Positions 21,628 to 28,980 of a DNA stretch of 34,065 nt are shown in pieces. The number at the start of each line of letters is the position of its first letter. Position 1 is the first letter of the stretch. The notes beneath the pieces are model-generated. The model did no database searches and was not told the origin of the DNA. It saw only the letters and a list, made by a program, of their open reading frames with translations. Source of the DNA: a virus; IMG/VR virus record IMGVR_UViG_3300005467_000030, positions 1 through 34,065 of that record. One strand, 5' to 3'. The translations under genes were made by a program, and so were the position numbers.

Positions 21628-23202
21628 GTTGCCTCCCTTGTTGGATTTCACCCTTCCCTCGTCGTCGACCTCTATGCCGAGGGTCTTGGCATGAGCCTTG
21701 ACGTGGCTGAGTGCGCTCGACTTGGCGGCGTCGCTCACGTCTGACTGCGGGATCCGCGCGAGGGCGTTGCGCACGTGTGCCTCGTCCAACTTGTCCGCGT
21801 CATCGTGATGAGGGAAGTGGCGGAGCGACCGCGGCGTGGTCTTGCCTTCCTCGTCCTTCTTGCCTCCAGGCTCGATGTAGGCAAAAGCTGAGTCGGGAAG
21901 GTCGTTCATCATCGCGGTCGACCAGGTCGCTCGTTCGAGCGCGCTCGCTTTCTCCCAGGTCTTGCCACTCACGAACAGGGAGAAACGCCCTCGCGCAGCA
22001 ATCGCCACTCGACGCTCGACTTCTTCGCGGCCGAGAAATTCGACCGACTGGCGCGCGTGGGCTGGCAGCAGCTCGACCCATCTGTCGGCCGGCGTGTCAG
22101 CGTGGTCATGCTCGGGTGGCGAGTCCTCGTGGTCGTGCTCGAACTCGCTGTGCTTGTGTGGATGCTCCATGCGCTTGCTCTCCTTCGCGCGGTTGATGGG
22201 AGTAACGGTTGTGGTGATGGTCACGGGAGTCGGCTCGCCGAGGGTGACCTTGCCGCCGTCATCGATCGAATAGGTGGCCTGGTAACTGCCAGCCTTCGAT
22301 CCGCCGGTGACGGTCCAAGCAACATCCGCGTCAGTGGTGCGGTCGAGGTATGCCCACTCGTCATCACCCGGGTACAACTTCTGCACGGCGTTCTGGATCG
22401 CCTTCTGCCGGTCCTCATAAGCCGTGGGAGTGCGATCGCCGCCCGGCTCAGGAGGACCACCAGCCGACGGAGCCACGCTGCGGATTCGAGTGCGATACAG
22501 ACGCTCGAGTCGGGCGACCTGCTTGGCATCGAGTTGCCCCGCTGCTGCCATACGCTGCGCCTTGTCGATCATGGCGCGTGGGGTGGCGCCATCAAAACAA
22601 AGGGAATGCTCGAGAGCGTGACCGTCGACAATCAGCGCCTCTGCGCGCTTCCCACCGTAGGTCAGCCCGGGCATATGGATGCACGAGCTTTCGCGCTCGT
22701 ACATGTCGCCACCGCAGATAGTGCAGCGGTACTCCGCTTCATCGTCGAAGTGGACGCTGACGTCGCGAACCACGCCGGCCTCAATCGCGCGCACCAGGTC
22801 GTCCGTGGGGACGCCGTTGATGTTGATGCCGCGAAGGATGTAACTCTTCACCACCGCGGCAGTACGGGCGGGGTCGTTGGGGTCGCCCTCGCGCCCTCGC
22901 TGCTCAAGGGCCGCATCGAAGCTCGTACCGAGGGGAAGCTCTTCCGTTCGGTGGGAATTCATCAGAGACCGACCTTCCTTGAAGTCATCGACGAAGTTGG
23001 GGAGGGTGGTCTCCGGATCCATGGTCGTGAAGTACGAATCGCGCAGCGAGTTGCTCGTTTCGGTCTGTACTACGAAGACATCGTTCTTCGTAAGAGGCTT
23101 CAGAGCGCGCGAGTTGATAATCTGGAGGTCATCGTCGTCCGGTTCCCCGAGAGGCTTGAGAGCTCTCTGCATCTGGTAGGCGATGTCGACGGCGTCAGAC
23201 AT
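20509..23202 (-). CDS. Head maturation protease-scaffold polyprotein
   Basis: This 897-aa protein is far longer than usual proteases. Residues 1-155 look like a prohead serine protease: His84 in MNSHRTEELPLG and Ser149 in VVRDVSVHF fit the His/Ser pair of the S78/U35 type. Residues 160-205 hold a Cys/His cluster (CTICGGD, SSCIHMPG) that may bind zinc. Residues 258-335 form an alpha/beta domain (YEDRQKAIQNAVQKLYP, then strands). A His/Asp-rich linker (345-370) precedes a small domain (DLPDSAFAYIEPG, HAKTLGIEV). Residues 526-897 are helical and Ala/Glu-rich, like a scaffold. Internal ribosome sites before Met345 and Met526 suggest nested products. AGGAGG precedes the main ATG by five bases. Confidence 0.78.
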   Translation of the reverse strand: MSDAVDIAYQMQRALKPLGEPDDDDLQIINSRALKPLTKNDVFVVQTETSNSLRDSYFTTMDPETTLPNFVDDFKEGRSLMNSHRTEELPLGTSFDAALEQRGREGDPNDPARTAAVVKSYILRGININGVPTDDLVRAIEAGVVRDVSVHFDDEAEYRCTICGGDMYERESSCIHMPGLTYGGKRAEALIVDGHALEHSLCFDGATPRAMIDKAQRMAAAGQLDAKQVARLERLYRTRIRSVAPSAGGPPEPGGDRTPTAYEDRQKAIQNAVQKLYPGDDEWAYLDRTTDADVAWTVTGGSKAGSYQATYSIDDGGKVTLGEPTPVTITTTVTPINRAKESKRMEHPHKHSEFEHDHEDSPPEHDHADTPADRWVELLPAHARQSVEFLGREEVERRVAIAARGRFSLFVSGKTWEKASALERATWSTAMMNDLPDSAFAYIEPGGKKDEEGKTTPRSLRHFPHHDDADKLDEAHVRNALARIPQSDVSDAAKSSALSHVKAHAKTLGIEVDDEGRVKSNKGGNMTPLDPETFANLAGVRMPVAERERIVDALISANPDDVTPDLVNRVAASMVKRAGPAMAPDMASQMQGILDQMADAHDAHAEALKALKTLVGIGAEGGMQYGLPDNMASQEDLEPGQAAGLKTLDYGSGATPNGSGNGTMPPNGSIGGGRSRSIAIGNAGANLDAKVKSALGTINGIISDLLATDAQEDEQDVEQQSAEDAIPITSSAIGPGPAGSAHDQPVLVPGRSADHEARARRALQLEAALRAPEFAAIRALVAQAKAGRDYRRAVAGELLAWGVRARGTDFNAELYKRLLPSMELGQIEELTKEFERDAWKRFANAPVEERPDWLPSLVDRVGRQTTPGLLPGTPTKTKLPAAVAAAVNVDLFKTNPW
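22168..22185 (-). promoter_or_regulatory. Second internal ribosome site in the polyprotein
   Basis: AAGGAG (22180-22185) lies nine bases before the ATG of Met345, which begins a His/Asp-rich segment (EHPHKHSEFEHDHED). The spacing is a little long but functional. If used it yields about 553 aa without the protease domain. Confidence 0.4.
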
Positions 23203-23210
23203 TTGGCCTC

Positions 23211-24074
23211 CTATCGGGGGTTCTGTGTGTAGGTCCCGAAAGCGCCAGGGATGGCGTTTGGGTCGGTGCCGGAGATGTACGACGGGTCGTTCGCCTTCGG
23301 CTTCGGATGGGCGATCATCGCCGCAGGCGGGGGTGCGAGGCCGGCTATGTAGCCGGTGACGAGGCCGAGGTAGTAAGCAGCGTCCTCGAACATCGCTGAT
23401 TCCTCGTGACGCCAGTCGACATCGATGGTCTCGCTGAAGGAGTACGAACGAAATTCGCGCGGCACCTTGCGCTGCATCCGTTTACAAAGGTGAGCTGCGC
23501 ACGCTGCCTGCGTCGCGGACTTGAGGTTGGCCAGATCGCCCTGCTCGGTCACGTCCTCGGGGCCGACCGCGCCGATGGCGCCGATCGCCGGGCCTGCGAG
23601 CGAGAATGCAAGCAGGCTGTAGAGCCCGCCGGGCGTCAGCCCCGCCTGCTGCAGGAACTCCTGAGTGGCTGCTGTGCCGACATACACGTCGTACGACTGG
23701 ATGCCGGGCGAGGTCGGGATGGTGATGTCGAGGCGTTGACCGACGGTGATCACTTGCGATGCCTCAACGCCGGGAGGTGATGGTATGCCGGCCGCGCGCG
23801 CAACGAGAATGACGTAATAGGTCGCTGCAAGCAGCGAGGTCGGTGGCGAGACGGTGGTTGCAGCAAGCACCGGTGCAGCTGGCTGCGTGAGCTGCATGAT
23901 GAGCGCCCAAGCGGGGAGTTGCTTCATTACGAACCGCTCGCCGGCGCCGAGCACCCACGGGTGCAGCAACACGTCGTCGCCGAGCTCGCTGGGTTCGAAC
24001 CCAAGCATTTCGCGGATGCCGCCGAGGTCGTCCGGCGAGTTGAGGATCTGCCCGAAGTCGGTGGTGCCCGCCAT
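23211..24074 (-). CDS. Head-tail connector/adaptor with probable Ig-like insert
   Basis: This 287-aa protein has an N-terminal helix LGGIREMLGFEPSELGDDVL and a C-terminal helical region (SATQAACAAHLCKRMQRK) typical of connector proteins that sit under the portal ring. Residues about 68-150 instead form a Pro/Val-rich beta module (APVLAATTVSPPTS, YYVILVARAAGIPS, IQSYDVYVGTA) resembling fibronectin-III or Ig-like domains. The ATG directly follows the tailspike stop. The acidic, Pro/Gly C-terminus is probably disordered. Adaptor is inferred from position and the bounding helices. Confidence 0.6.
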   Translation of the reverse strand: MAGTTDFGQILNSPDDLGGIREMLGFEPSELGDDVLLHPWVLGAGERFVMKQLPAWALIMQLTQPAAPVLAATTVSPPTSLLAATYYVILVARAAGIPSPPGVEASQVITVGQRLDITIPTSPGIQSYDVYVGTAATQEFLQQAGLTPGGLYSLLAFSLAGPAIGAIGAVGPEDVTEQGDLANLKSATQAACAAHLCKRMQRKVPREFRSYSFSETIDVDWRHEESAMFEDAAYYLGLVTGYIAGLAPPPAAMIAHPKPKANDPSYISGTDPNAIPGAFGTYTQNPR

Positions 24075-25631
24075 TCAGAGCCCATACCCCGCCGCGCTCG
24101 CCGGGGCGTTGTTGAAACTGATGGCCGCGCCAGCCGGCACGATCACCGTCCCGACCTGGTTGGCGGGCACGGCGCTCATGGCCTTTCCCGACACGGTCGG
24201 CGTGGAGCCCGCCGCGTTGGCGACGAAAGTCAGAAGCACGTCATACGGGTTGGTGTTCGTCCATGGGAAGGCCCCGACGACGGCCGCCCCCGCCTGGGGG
24301 TTGATGCCGCCGACTTGACGGAACGCGACCACGTTCAGGCCCGACGAGTCGAGGAAGCCGAGGGTCGAGCCGAGCATGAAACCGCCGGTGACGCTGATCG
24401 TGCTCATGGTCCCGCCAGCCCCCTTTCCCAGGCCGACGCCGTACTTCATGGCCGCGTTGCCCGCGTTGTAGCCGATGCAGTTCGCCAGCGTGACGAGGTT
24501 CGTCGACGTGGCAGCCGGGGCCAGGATGACGAACCCGGCCGCAGTGAAGTCCACCTGTCCGCCGATGCCGCAGGCGATGGCGATGCAGTCCGTGTAGGTG
24601 ACGACGTTGGTCTGGAAGGCGACGGTGATGTCGCCACACTGGAAGCCCGCCGACCGGCAATTCTTGGCGGTCGAGGCGCTCACGCCAATAAAGTTGCAAC
24701 CGGCGACGTCTATGCCGTTGTTCGTCCCTATCACGTGGCAGGCGACTATCGCGCCGTTGTCCACCTGCACGAAGTCGATGCCGTCCGAGCCGCCCGTCGT
24801 GTTCTTGACCGAGCAGCCGATGACCCTGGCGTTCTCGAGGTGGGTGCCGCCGCCGAAAGCCTGGCCTACCACGATTCCCGCGTAACCGGCAAGCTGACTC
24901 CCGCCATCGACATGGCAGCCGAGGATCAGCACGTCCTCGACGAAGTCGACCCCGCCGTTGGCGATGAAGTCCTCGACGGCTATCACCGGGTTGTTCCCGA
25001 GCGTCAGGCTGTAGGGCCCCGGCCGCAGCCCGATGACCTCGACGTGGCTTGAGCGGTCGATCCTGACCGCAGGCGAGTCGATGGTTTTGAGTTTCCCGGC
25101 GACCGTCGGGTGGTTGCAGCCTGTGAGGTTGATCCAGTAATTCGGGGTCGGGATGCCGCTGACGGTGCCGTAGGCCGTGTGGCGCAGGTAGTGCGCGCCC
25201 GGCGAGCCATGAATGAAGTCGGTCGCCTTGGCGTTGCCGTTGTAGGTGTAGCGGCCCTGAAAGGTGATGCCCTCCCCGTTCGGCATGAAGATGCCGTTGG
25301 CGAGGCTCGCCAGGGCCGTGATGGTCGCGCCCTGAAGGGTGACCGTCGTGTCCGCGGGAACGTTCAGCGTGCCCGACACGCCGTAACTACCCGGCGGAAT
25401 CACGACGTGGCCGCCGGCCCCGTCGGTCAGGGCGGCCTGGATCGCGGTGGTGGCGTCGGTGCCGTCGCCCTTCGCGCCCCCGTAAGTCCTTGCGTTGTAC
25501 GAGGGGAACGAGTACGCCTCGAGCAACTGAACGGCGTCGCGAATCCGATCCTCTCGCGCGAGGTTCGTCAGCGTGCTCAGAAGGTCGAGGCTGCCCGGGT
25601 AGACGCTGAGCCCCGGCGCCGGGCCGGCCAT
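24075..25631 (-). CDS. Right-handed beta-helix (pectate-lyase-fold) protein, possible tailspike or depolymerase
   Basis: This 518-aa protein has a segment at about residues 43-90 that reads YNARTYGGAKGDGTDATTAI, then GHVVIPPGSYGVSGTLNVP, the hallmark of the Pectate_lyase_3 entry motif shared by phage tailspikes. Repeated short strands with Asn/Cys-containing turns continue to about 440 (VEDVLILGCHVDGG, ENARVIGCSVKN, NGAIVACHVIG, TYTDCIAIACG). The C-terminal 75 residues look like a small beta sandwich (YDVLLTFVANAAGSTPTV). No signal peptide is present. Tailspikes usually sit by tail-tip genes; this one lies in the head module. Polysaccharide-degrading activity is an inference; structural decoration of the capsid is an alternative. 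Confidence 0.72.
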   Translation of the reverse strand: MAGPAPGLSVYPGSLDLLSTLTNLAREDRIRDAVQLLEAYSFPSYNARTYGGAKGDGTDATTAIQAALTDGAGGHVVIPPGSYGVSGTLNVPADTTVTLQGATITALASLANGIFMPNGEGITFQGRYTYNGNAKATDFIHGSPGAHYLRHTAYGTVSGIPTPNYWINLTGCNHPTVAGKLKTIDSPAVRIDRSSHVEVIGLRPGPYSLTLGNNPVIAVEDFIANGGVDFVEDVLILGCHVDGGSQLAGYAGIVVGQAFGGGTHLENARVIGCSVKNTTGGSDGIDFVQVDNGAIVACHVIGTNNGIDVAGCNFIGVSASTAKNCRSAGFQCGDITVAFQTNVVTYTDCIAIACGIGGQVDFTAAGFVILAPAATSTNLVTLANCIGYNAGNAAMKYGVGLGKGAGGTMSTISVTGGFMLGSTLGFLDSSGLNVVAFRQVGGINPQAGAAVVGAFPWTNTNPYDVLLTFVANAAGSTPTVSGKAMSAVPANQVGTVIVPAGAAISFNNAPASAAGYGL

Positions 25632-25942
25632 CAGGTCGCCTCCGAGGTGGCGACGACCTCGTAGTCGTAGGTCGCCGAGCGCACGGTGGGCGTGGCATCC
25701 ACGGTGACCTGGGCGGCGGCGCGGAATTGGCCCTTGGTGGCGGCCGCCGGCAGGGTGACGGCGACGCGGTTGCCCGTGATGGTCACCACCGCGCTGACGG
25801 TCGAGATGGCTGCCTGCGTGCGCAAGTTGGTGAGCGACAGCGTCACCGGGCCCGTCGGGGTGACTGGGGTTAGCTGGTCGGCCGCGAACACGTCGACCTC
25901 GAAGGTGGGCGTGTCGCCGATGGCGTAGCGGTCGAGCGCCAT
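25631..25942 (-). CDS. Small beta-sandwich-like protein
   Basis: This 103-aa protein is almost all alternating strands (FEVDVFAADQLTPV, VTLSLTNLRTQAAIS, AVVTITGNRVAVTLP, AAQVTVDATPTVRSATYDYEV), like an Ig-like domain. It starts two bases after the previous stop with a good AAGGAG upstream, and its stop shares a base with the tailspike start. It may be a baseplate/capsid attachment or a chaperone for the beta-helix protein. No family was recognised. Confidence 0.65.
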   Translation of the reverse strand: MALDRYAIGDTPTFEVDVFAADQLTPVTPTGPVTLSLTNLRTQAAISTVSAVVTITGNRVAVTLPAAATKGQFRAAAQVTVDATPTVRSATYDYEVVATSEAT

Positions 25943-25943
25943 G

Positions 25944-26714
25944 TCAGGGCCTTCTCCTTCTCAGTTGGGTGGCGCGGTTGACCGCCTGGGCCACGCGCCG
26001 GGTGACGCTCGTCGCTTGGCGGGCGACCGTGACGAGGCGAACCCGGGCGAAGGCCATCAGCACGGGCGCATGGGCGACGACCATGAGCAGGTACTCGAGC
26101 GCGGGCGGGAGTTGTGGCGCGAACACGAGCCATGCAGCTCGCCGGCGCGCTGCGGCCGCCTGTGTGCGCCGCCGCTGCGGGAAGGGTGGTGGCGGAACGA
26201 CTACGGCCGGTGGCGGCGTTGGCACGAACGCCTGCCTGAAGCGCCGCACGAGGGCACCGAGGCGCCGCCGTGCGGGCGCGGCGGGGACGGCCTCCGCCAC
26301 GGGCACGGAGCCAGCCCGCCGGCGGACCAGCTGCGTGGCGATCCGCCGGGCCCGGGTGAACATGGGCATCATCGGCGGCGGGAACAAGGCCACCACGAAT
26401 CCAGGGCGCACCCGGCGCGCCGCTGCCGCGAACCGCCTGCGTACCGCGATCACCGGGGCGGTGGCCTGTTCCGGCAAGACGGCCACCTGCCGGCGCGACC
26501 GGGCCGCCTGCGTGCCCCTCGTGCGGGTCCTTGCCGGTGTGGGCGCCTGCTCGAGCACGGCCACGGCGAGCACGGGGCCCGCCTTTCGAGGGCGCGACAT
26601 GCGGCGCAGGGCCCTCGAAGACTGCGTCGCAGGCATGGGCGTCGGGTCCGGGGCCAGCGGGCCCAGGAGCAGGGTCAGGCCGCTACCGCTCCCACCAGCC
26701 CACCTCGGGCGCAT
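25944..26714 (-). CDS. Arg/Pro-rich tandem-repeat protein
   Basis: This 256-aa protein is very basic (Arg-rich) with Val/Ala/Pro stretches. It is built of about six to eight imperfect units of 27-35 residues. Each unit has an RxR or RRR cluster, a short aliphatic segment, another Arg cluster, and a Val/Pro run such as FVPTPPPAVVVPPPP or FVVALFPPPMMPMF. No globular domain is visible. It overlaps the upstream gene by 32 bases; Met27 (26636) is an alternative start and neither has a strong ribosome site. Two long frames are open on the plus strand over the same bases, caused by GC-rich repeats. It could coat DNA or the capsid interior, or bind the envelope; no function is known to me. Confidence 0.55.
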   Translation of the reverse strand: MRPRWAGGSGSGLTLLLGPLAPDPTPMPATQSSRALRRMSRPRKAGPVLAVAVLEQAPTPARTRTRGTQAARSRRQVAVLPEQATAPVIAVRRRFAAAARRVRPGFVVALFPPPMMPMFTRARRIATQLVRRRAGSVPVAEAVPAAPARRRLGALVRRFRQAFVPTPPPAVVVPPPPFPQRRRTQAAAARRRAAWLVFAPQLPPALEYLLMVVAHAPVLMAFARVRLVTVARQATSVTRRVAQAVNRATQLRRRRP

Positions 26715-27441
26715 ACGAGCTCGCGGCGGACTGCGTCGGCAGCCAAATGTGAATGGCGACCGAGCCGCCAGGGGCGACGATGGCGGGCGGCACCTGGACG
26801 GTCCTGACGGCCACCGTCGAGGTCGTGTTCTCGTCGTTGGCCTCGACCCCGCCGAAGTTGACGAGGAACGTGTCGTTGGCGATGCCGATGGCGCCCTTGA
26901 GGAGCCGCGCGGCCACGACGGTGCGCGAGTCCTTGGACGAGCCGGCGAGCACGAGCGGGGTCGCGCCGCCCGACCACCACCGCATGATCGAGTTCTGCCG
27001 CGCGACGTTGCCGTTGGGGTTCGCGATGTTGGCCGTGAGCTCGGTCCCGGTCGCGGCGGGTGAACGCCATGTGTTGTCGACCGTGGCGGCGAGGAAGATC
27101 GCGGTGCCTGCGGTGCCGGCCGCCGTCACGATCAGGTTGAGCCAGTCGAGGTAGGCCGACTTGTTCTTGTCGTGGTTCTCGCCGTACAGGAAGGCCGAGG
27201 CGGTGTCGCTGAACGCCGCCTGCGCGGCGGCGGTGGCGAGGCCGTTGACGCCGGCGCCGTTGTTCACGACGAAGTACGAGCCCTCGTCGGCGAGCGCGTG
27301 GGTCTTGCGGACCATCGGCATGACGTAGAGCTCGCGGTAGCGACCGGAGCGCACGGCCTTGGTGTTCTCGAAGTCGTCCGTCGTGAAGCCAGGTATGAGG
27401 CGGGCGACGAAGGCCCTGATGTCTACTGCTGCGCCGGCCAT
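26683..27441 (-). CDS. Head-region structural protein, decoration-like
   Basis: This 252-aa, beta-rich protein has regular strands and Trp/Tyr residues (SAFLYGENHDKNKSAYLDWL, AGTAIFLAATVDNTW, GGSVAIHIWLPTQS). The N-terminus (VDIRAFVARLIPGFT) is followed by a mixed alpha/beta region with a short stretch near VMPMVRKTH. It resembles externally placed structural proteins: the C-terminal sandwich ends with a Trp-rich PEVGWWER. GGAGG lies about eight to ten bases upstream of the ATG. It belongs to a group of four to five beta-rich proteins between MuF and the beta-helix gene. Exact role is unknown. Confidence 0.6.
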   Translation of the reverse strand: MAGAAVDIRAFVARLIPGFTTDDFENTKAVRSGRYRELYVMPMVRKTHALADEGSYFVVNNGAGVNGLATAAAQAAFSDTASAFLYGENHDKNKSAYLDWLNLIVTAAGTAGTAIFLAATVDNTWRSPAATGTELTANIANPNGNVARQNSIMRWWSGGATPLVLAGSSKDSRTVVAARLLKGAIGIANDTFLVNFGGVEANDENTTSTVAVRTVQVPPAIVAPGGSVAIHIWLPTQSAASSYAPEVGWWER

Positions 27442-27722
27442 CTTGGTTCCTCCTCAAGAGTGGCGACAGCCTCGCCACGTGATAGCGATTCCACCGCGAC
27501 CGCGACCCGCTCGAGCTGCCGGAGCATCTGGACCTGCAAGTCACGCAAGTCGAGCTCGTCGGCCCGCACGACGCGGCCCTCCTTGTCGCCGATGCTGACC
27601 ACCTGCATCTCGACCGTGGCCAGGCTGCCGTCGCCCTGCATGAGAGTGACCTCAAGGGTGCGGGCGAGGCCCGGCGCGCCGGTCGAGACCGGCGCTATGG
27701 GTACGTTGCGCTCGACGGCCAT
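27423..27722 (-). CDS. Small helical protein of the head module
   Basis: This 99-aa protein has an N-terminal VPIAPVSTGAPG, two strands (TLEVTLMQGDG, VEMQVVSIGD) and a helix (ADELDLRDLQVQMLRQLERVAVAVESL) with coiled-coil character. It starts nine bases after the previous stop, with GAGGAG within that gene's end. The helix could mediate oligomerisation or binding to the next structural protein. No family was recognised. Confidence 0.65.
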   Translation of the reverse strand: MAVERNVPIAPVSTGAPGLARTLEVTLMQGDGSLATVEMQVVSIGDKEGRVVRADELDLRDLQVQMLRQLERVAVAVESLSRGEAVATLEEEPRWPAQQ

Positions 27723-27731
27723 CAGCCGCCG

Positions 27732-28244
27732 CTACTCCTCGTCGGTGACGCTGAGGGTGAACAGGTGGCCGGCCGGCAGCGCGTTGCCGATGTTGACGAA
27801 CGCGATGCCGTTGGCCGCGGCCTGGTCGCCGATGAGCTCCTCGATGAGCTCCCACGGCAGGTCGAGGCCCTGCTGCGTGTTGAAGGTCCACTCGTCGAGC
27901 TTCTGCGCGGCCAGGGTCGGGCCCGCCGTGCCCGCCGCCGCCGCCGTGGTCACGTCGATGCCGGTGATCTGGCTCGGCATCGAGCGCGGGTCGAGCGCCT
28001 GCGGGACCAGGGTCGAGAACCCGGTGCCGGTGGGTCGCACCGTCTGCCGGTAGAGGGCGATGGTCACCTGCTGCGAGGTCGGGGGCCCGGTGCCGGCGCG
28101 AACGCCGATCTTGATGCGGCGGCACTTGAGGTTGGCCGACGCCCCGGCGACGATGGCGGCCCAATAGCCGTTGAACGTGACGCCGGACGGCAGGCCGGCG
28201 GGCTGCGCGAGTTGCGACTCGACGACGGTGGTGAACCTGCTCAC
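27732..28244 (-). CDS. Beta-rich structural protein, decoration-like
   Basis: This 170-aa protein has strands GVTFNGYWAAIVAGASANL, CRRIKIGVRAG and TIALYRQTVRPTGTGF, then a module with EWTFNTQQGLDLPWELIEELIG and HLFTLSVTDEE. The pattern of an aromatic-capped beta sandwich near the capsid genes suggests a head decoration or fibre-attachment protein. It overlaps the upstream gene by four bases. No specific family was recognised. Confidence 0.6.
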   Translation of the reverse strand: MSRFTTVVESQLAQPAGLPSGVTFNGYWAAIVAGASANLKCRRIKIGVRAGTGPPTSQQVTIALYRQTVRPTGTGFSTLVPQALDPRSMPSQITGIDVTTAAAAGTAGPTLAAQKLDEWTFNTQQGLDLPWELIEELIGDQAAANGIAFVNIGNALPAGHLFTLSVTDEE

Positions 28245-28528
28245 TTCGCCCCCCTCGCCGCGACGGTCGCGGCCCAGCCCTTCGGCCGGTCGGTGGGGGG
28301 CCGCACCGGGTGGCTGTTGTGCACCGGCTCCTGGTCGAGCAGGCGCCTCGCCAAGTCGACCTCGCGCTCCTCCTCGTCATGCAGGTGGCCGACGAGGTCG
28401 CGGGCGTGGGCGAGCGTGGCGTCGAGTTGCTGCAGGCGTGGTTCGTGCGTGCCGTGCTCGTCCTCGAACCGCTTGCGCATCGCCTTGCCGACCTCGGCGA
28501 GCTTCGACAGGGCCTCCTCGCGGGTCAT
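28241..28528 (-). CDS. Small charged helical protein
   Basis: This 95-aa protein has EEALSKLAEVGKAMRKRFEDEHG, then a charged helical stretch with heptad character (RLQQLDATLAHARDLVGHL, EEEREVDLARRLLDQE), and a basic C-terminus (TDRPKGWAATVAARGAK). The ATG at 28528 is chosen because AAGGAGG lies five bases upstream; the ATG at 28549 would overlap the previous stop as ATGA. Probably an oligomerising assembly factor; function unknown. Confidence 0.62.
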   Translation of the reverse strand: MTREEALSKLAEVGKAMRKRFEDEHGTHEPRLQQLDATLAHARDLVGHLHDEEEREVDLARRLLDQEPVHNSHPVRPPTDRPKGWAATVAARGAK

Positions 28529-28545
28529 GGTCGCCTCCTTGGTGG

Positions 28546-28971
28546 TCATTCGGCCGAGTACGCCGGCTGCTTCTTGCCGGGGTAGCACTTGTGCGTCTTG
28601 AGCGCGGCCAGGCCCTTCGCGGTCGCCTGCTCCTGATGGCTGCACTTCTCGCAGGTGAGCGGGATGCGGTGGGCGTGGGCGTGCTCGAGGTGCTCATCAA
28701 GGGTGTGGAACTTCTCCGCGTGGTCGTGAGTGACCTTGAACGCCGCATCGTCGAGCCTGTAGGCGGCGGCCTGAGCCTCCCGCTCGTCGAGGACGCGTTG
28801 GGACGCCGCGACCTTGTCCGGGTCAAGGCCAACCTCGTGGTTCGCGAGCAGACCGAGGTACTCGACCGCCTCGAGGTAGCCCTCGGGCATGTCCGGCGGC
28901 TCCGGGGTCTGCCACCCCTCGCCGCAGATGCCGCACGAGGTGTGCGCGAGGTCTAGGCGCTTGACTGCCAT
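28546..28971 (-). CDS. Zinc-ribbon-like small protein
   Basis: This 141-aa protein has two metal-site candidates: Cys-x-x-Cys near the N-terminus (TSCGICGEGW) and LTCEKCSHQEQ with a later Cys (KCYPG) near the C-terminus, linked by a long helix and a histidine-rich stretch (THDHAEKFHTLDEHLEHAHAH). A strong AAGGAGGAGGA ribosome site precedes the ATG. It may bind zinc and stabilise a capsid-related complex. No family was recognised. Confidence 0.65.
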   Translation of the reverse strand: MAVKRLDLAHTSCGICGEGWQTPEPPDMPEGYLEAVEYLGLLANHEVGLDPDKVAASQRVLDEREAQAAAYRLDDAAFKVTHDHAEKFHTLDEHLEHAHAHRIPLTCEKCSHQEQATAKGLAALKTHKCYPGKKQPAYSAE

Positions 28972-28980
28972 TCCTCCTCC

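Noticed and set aside
22057-23232. Plus-strand open frame of 391 codons
   Set aside because: It is antisense to the protease-scaffold gene, whose minus frame has clear protease motifs and ribosome sites; the plus frame has neither.
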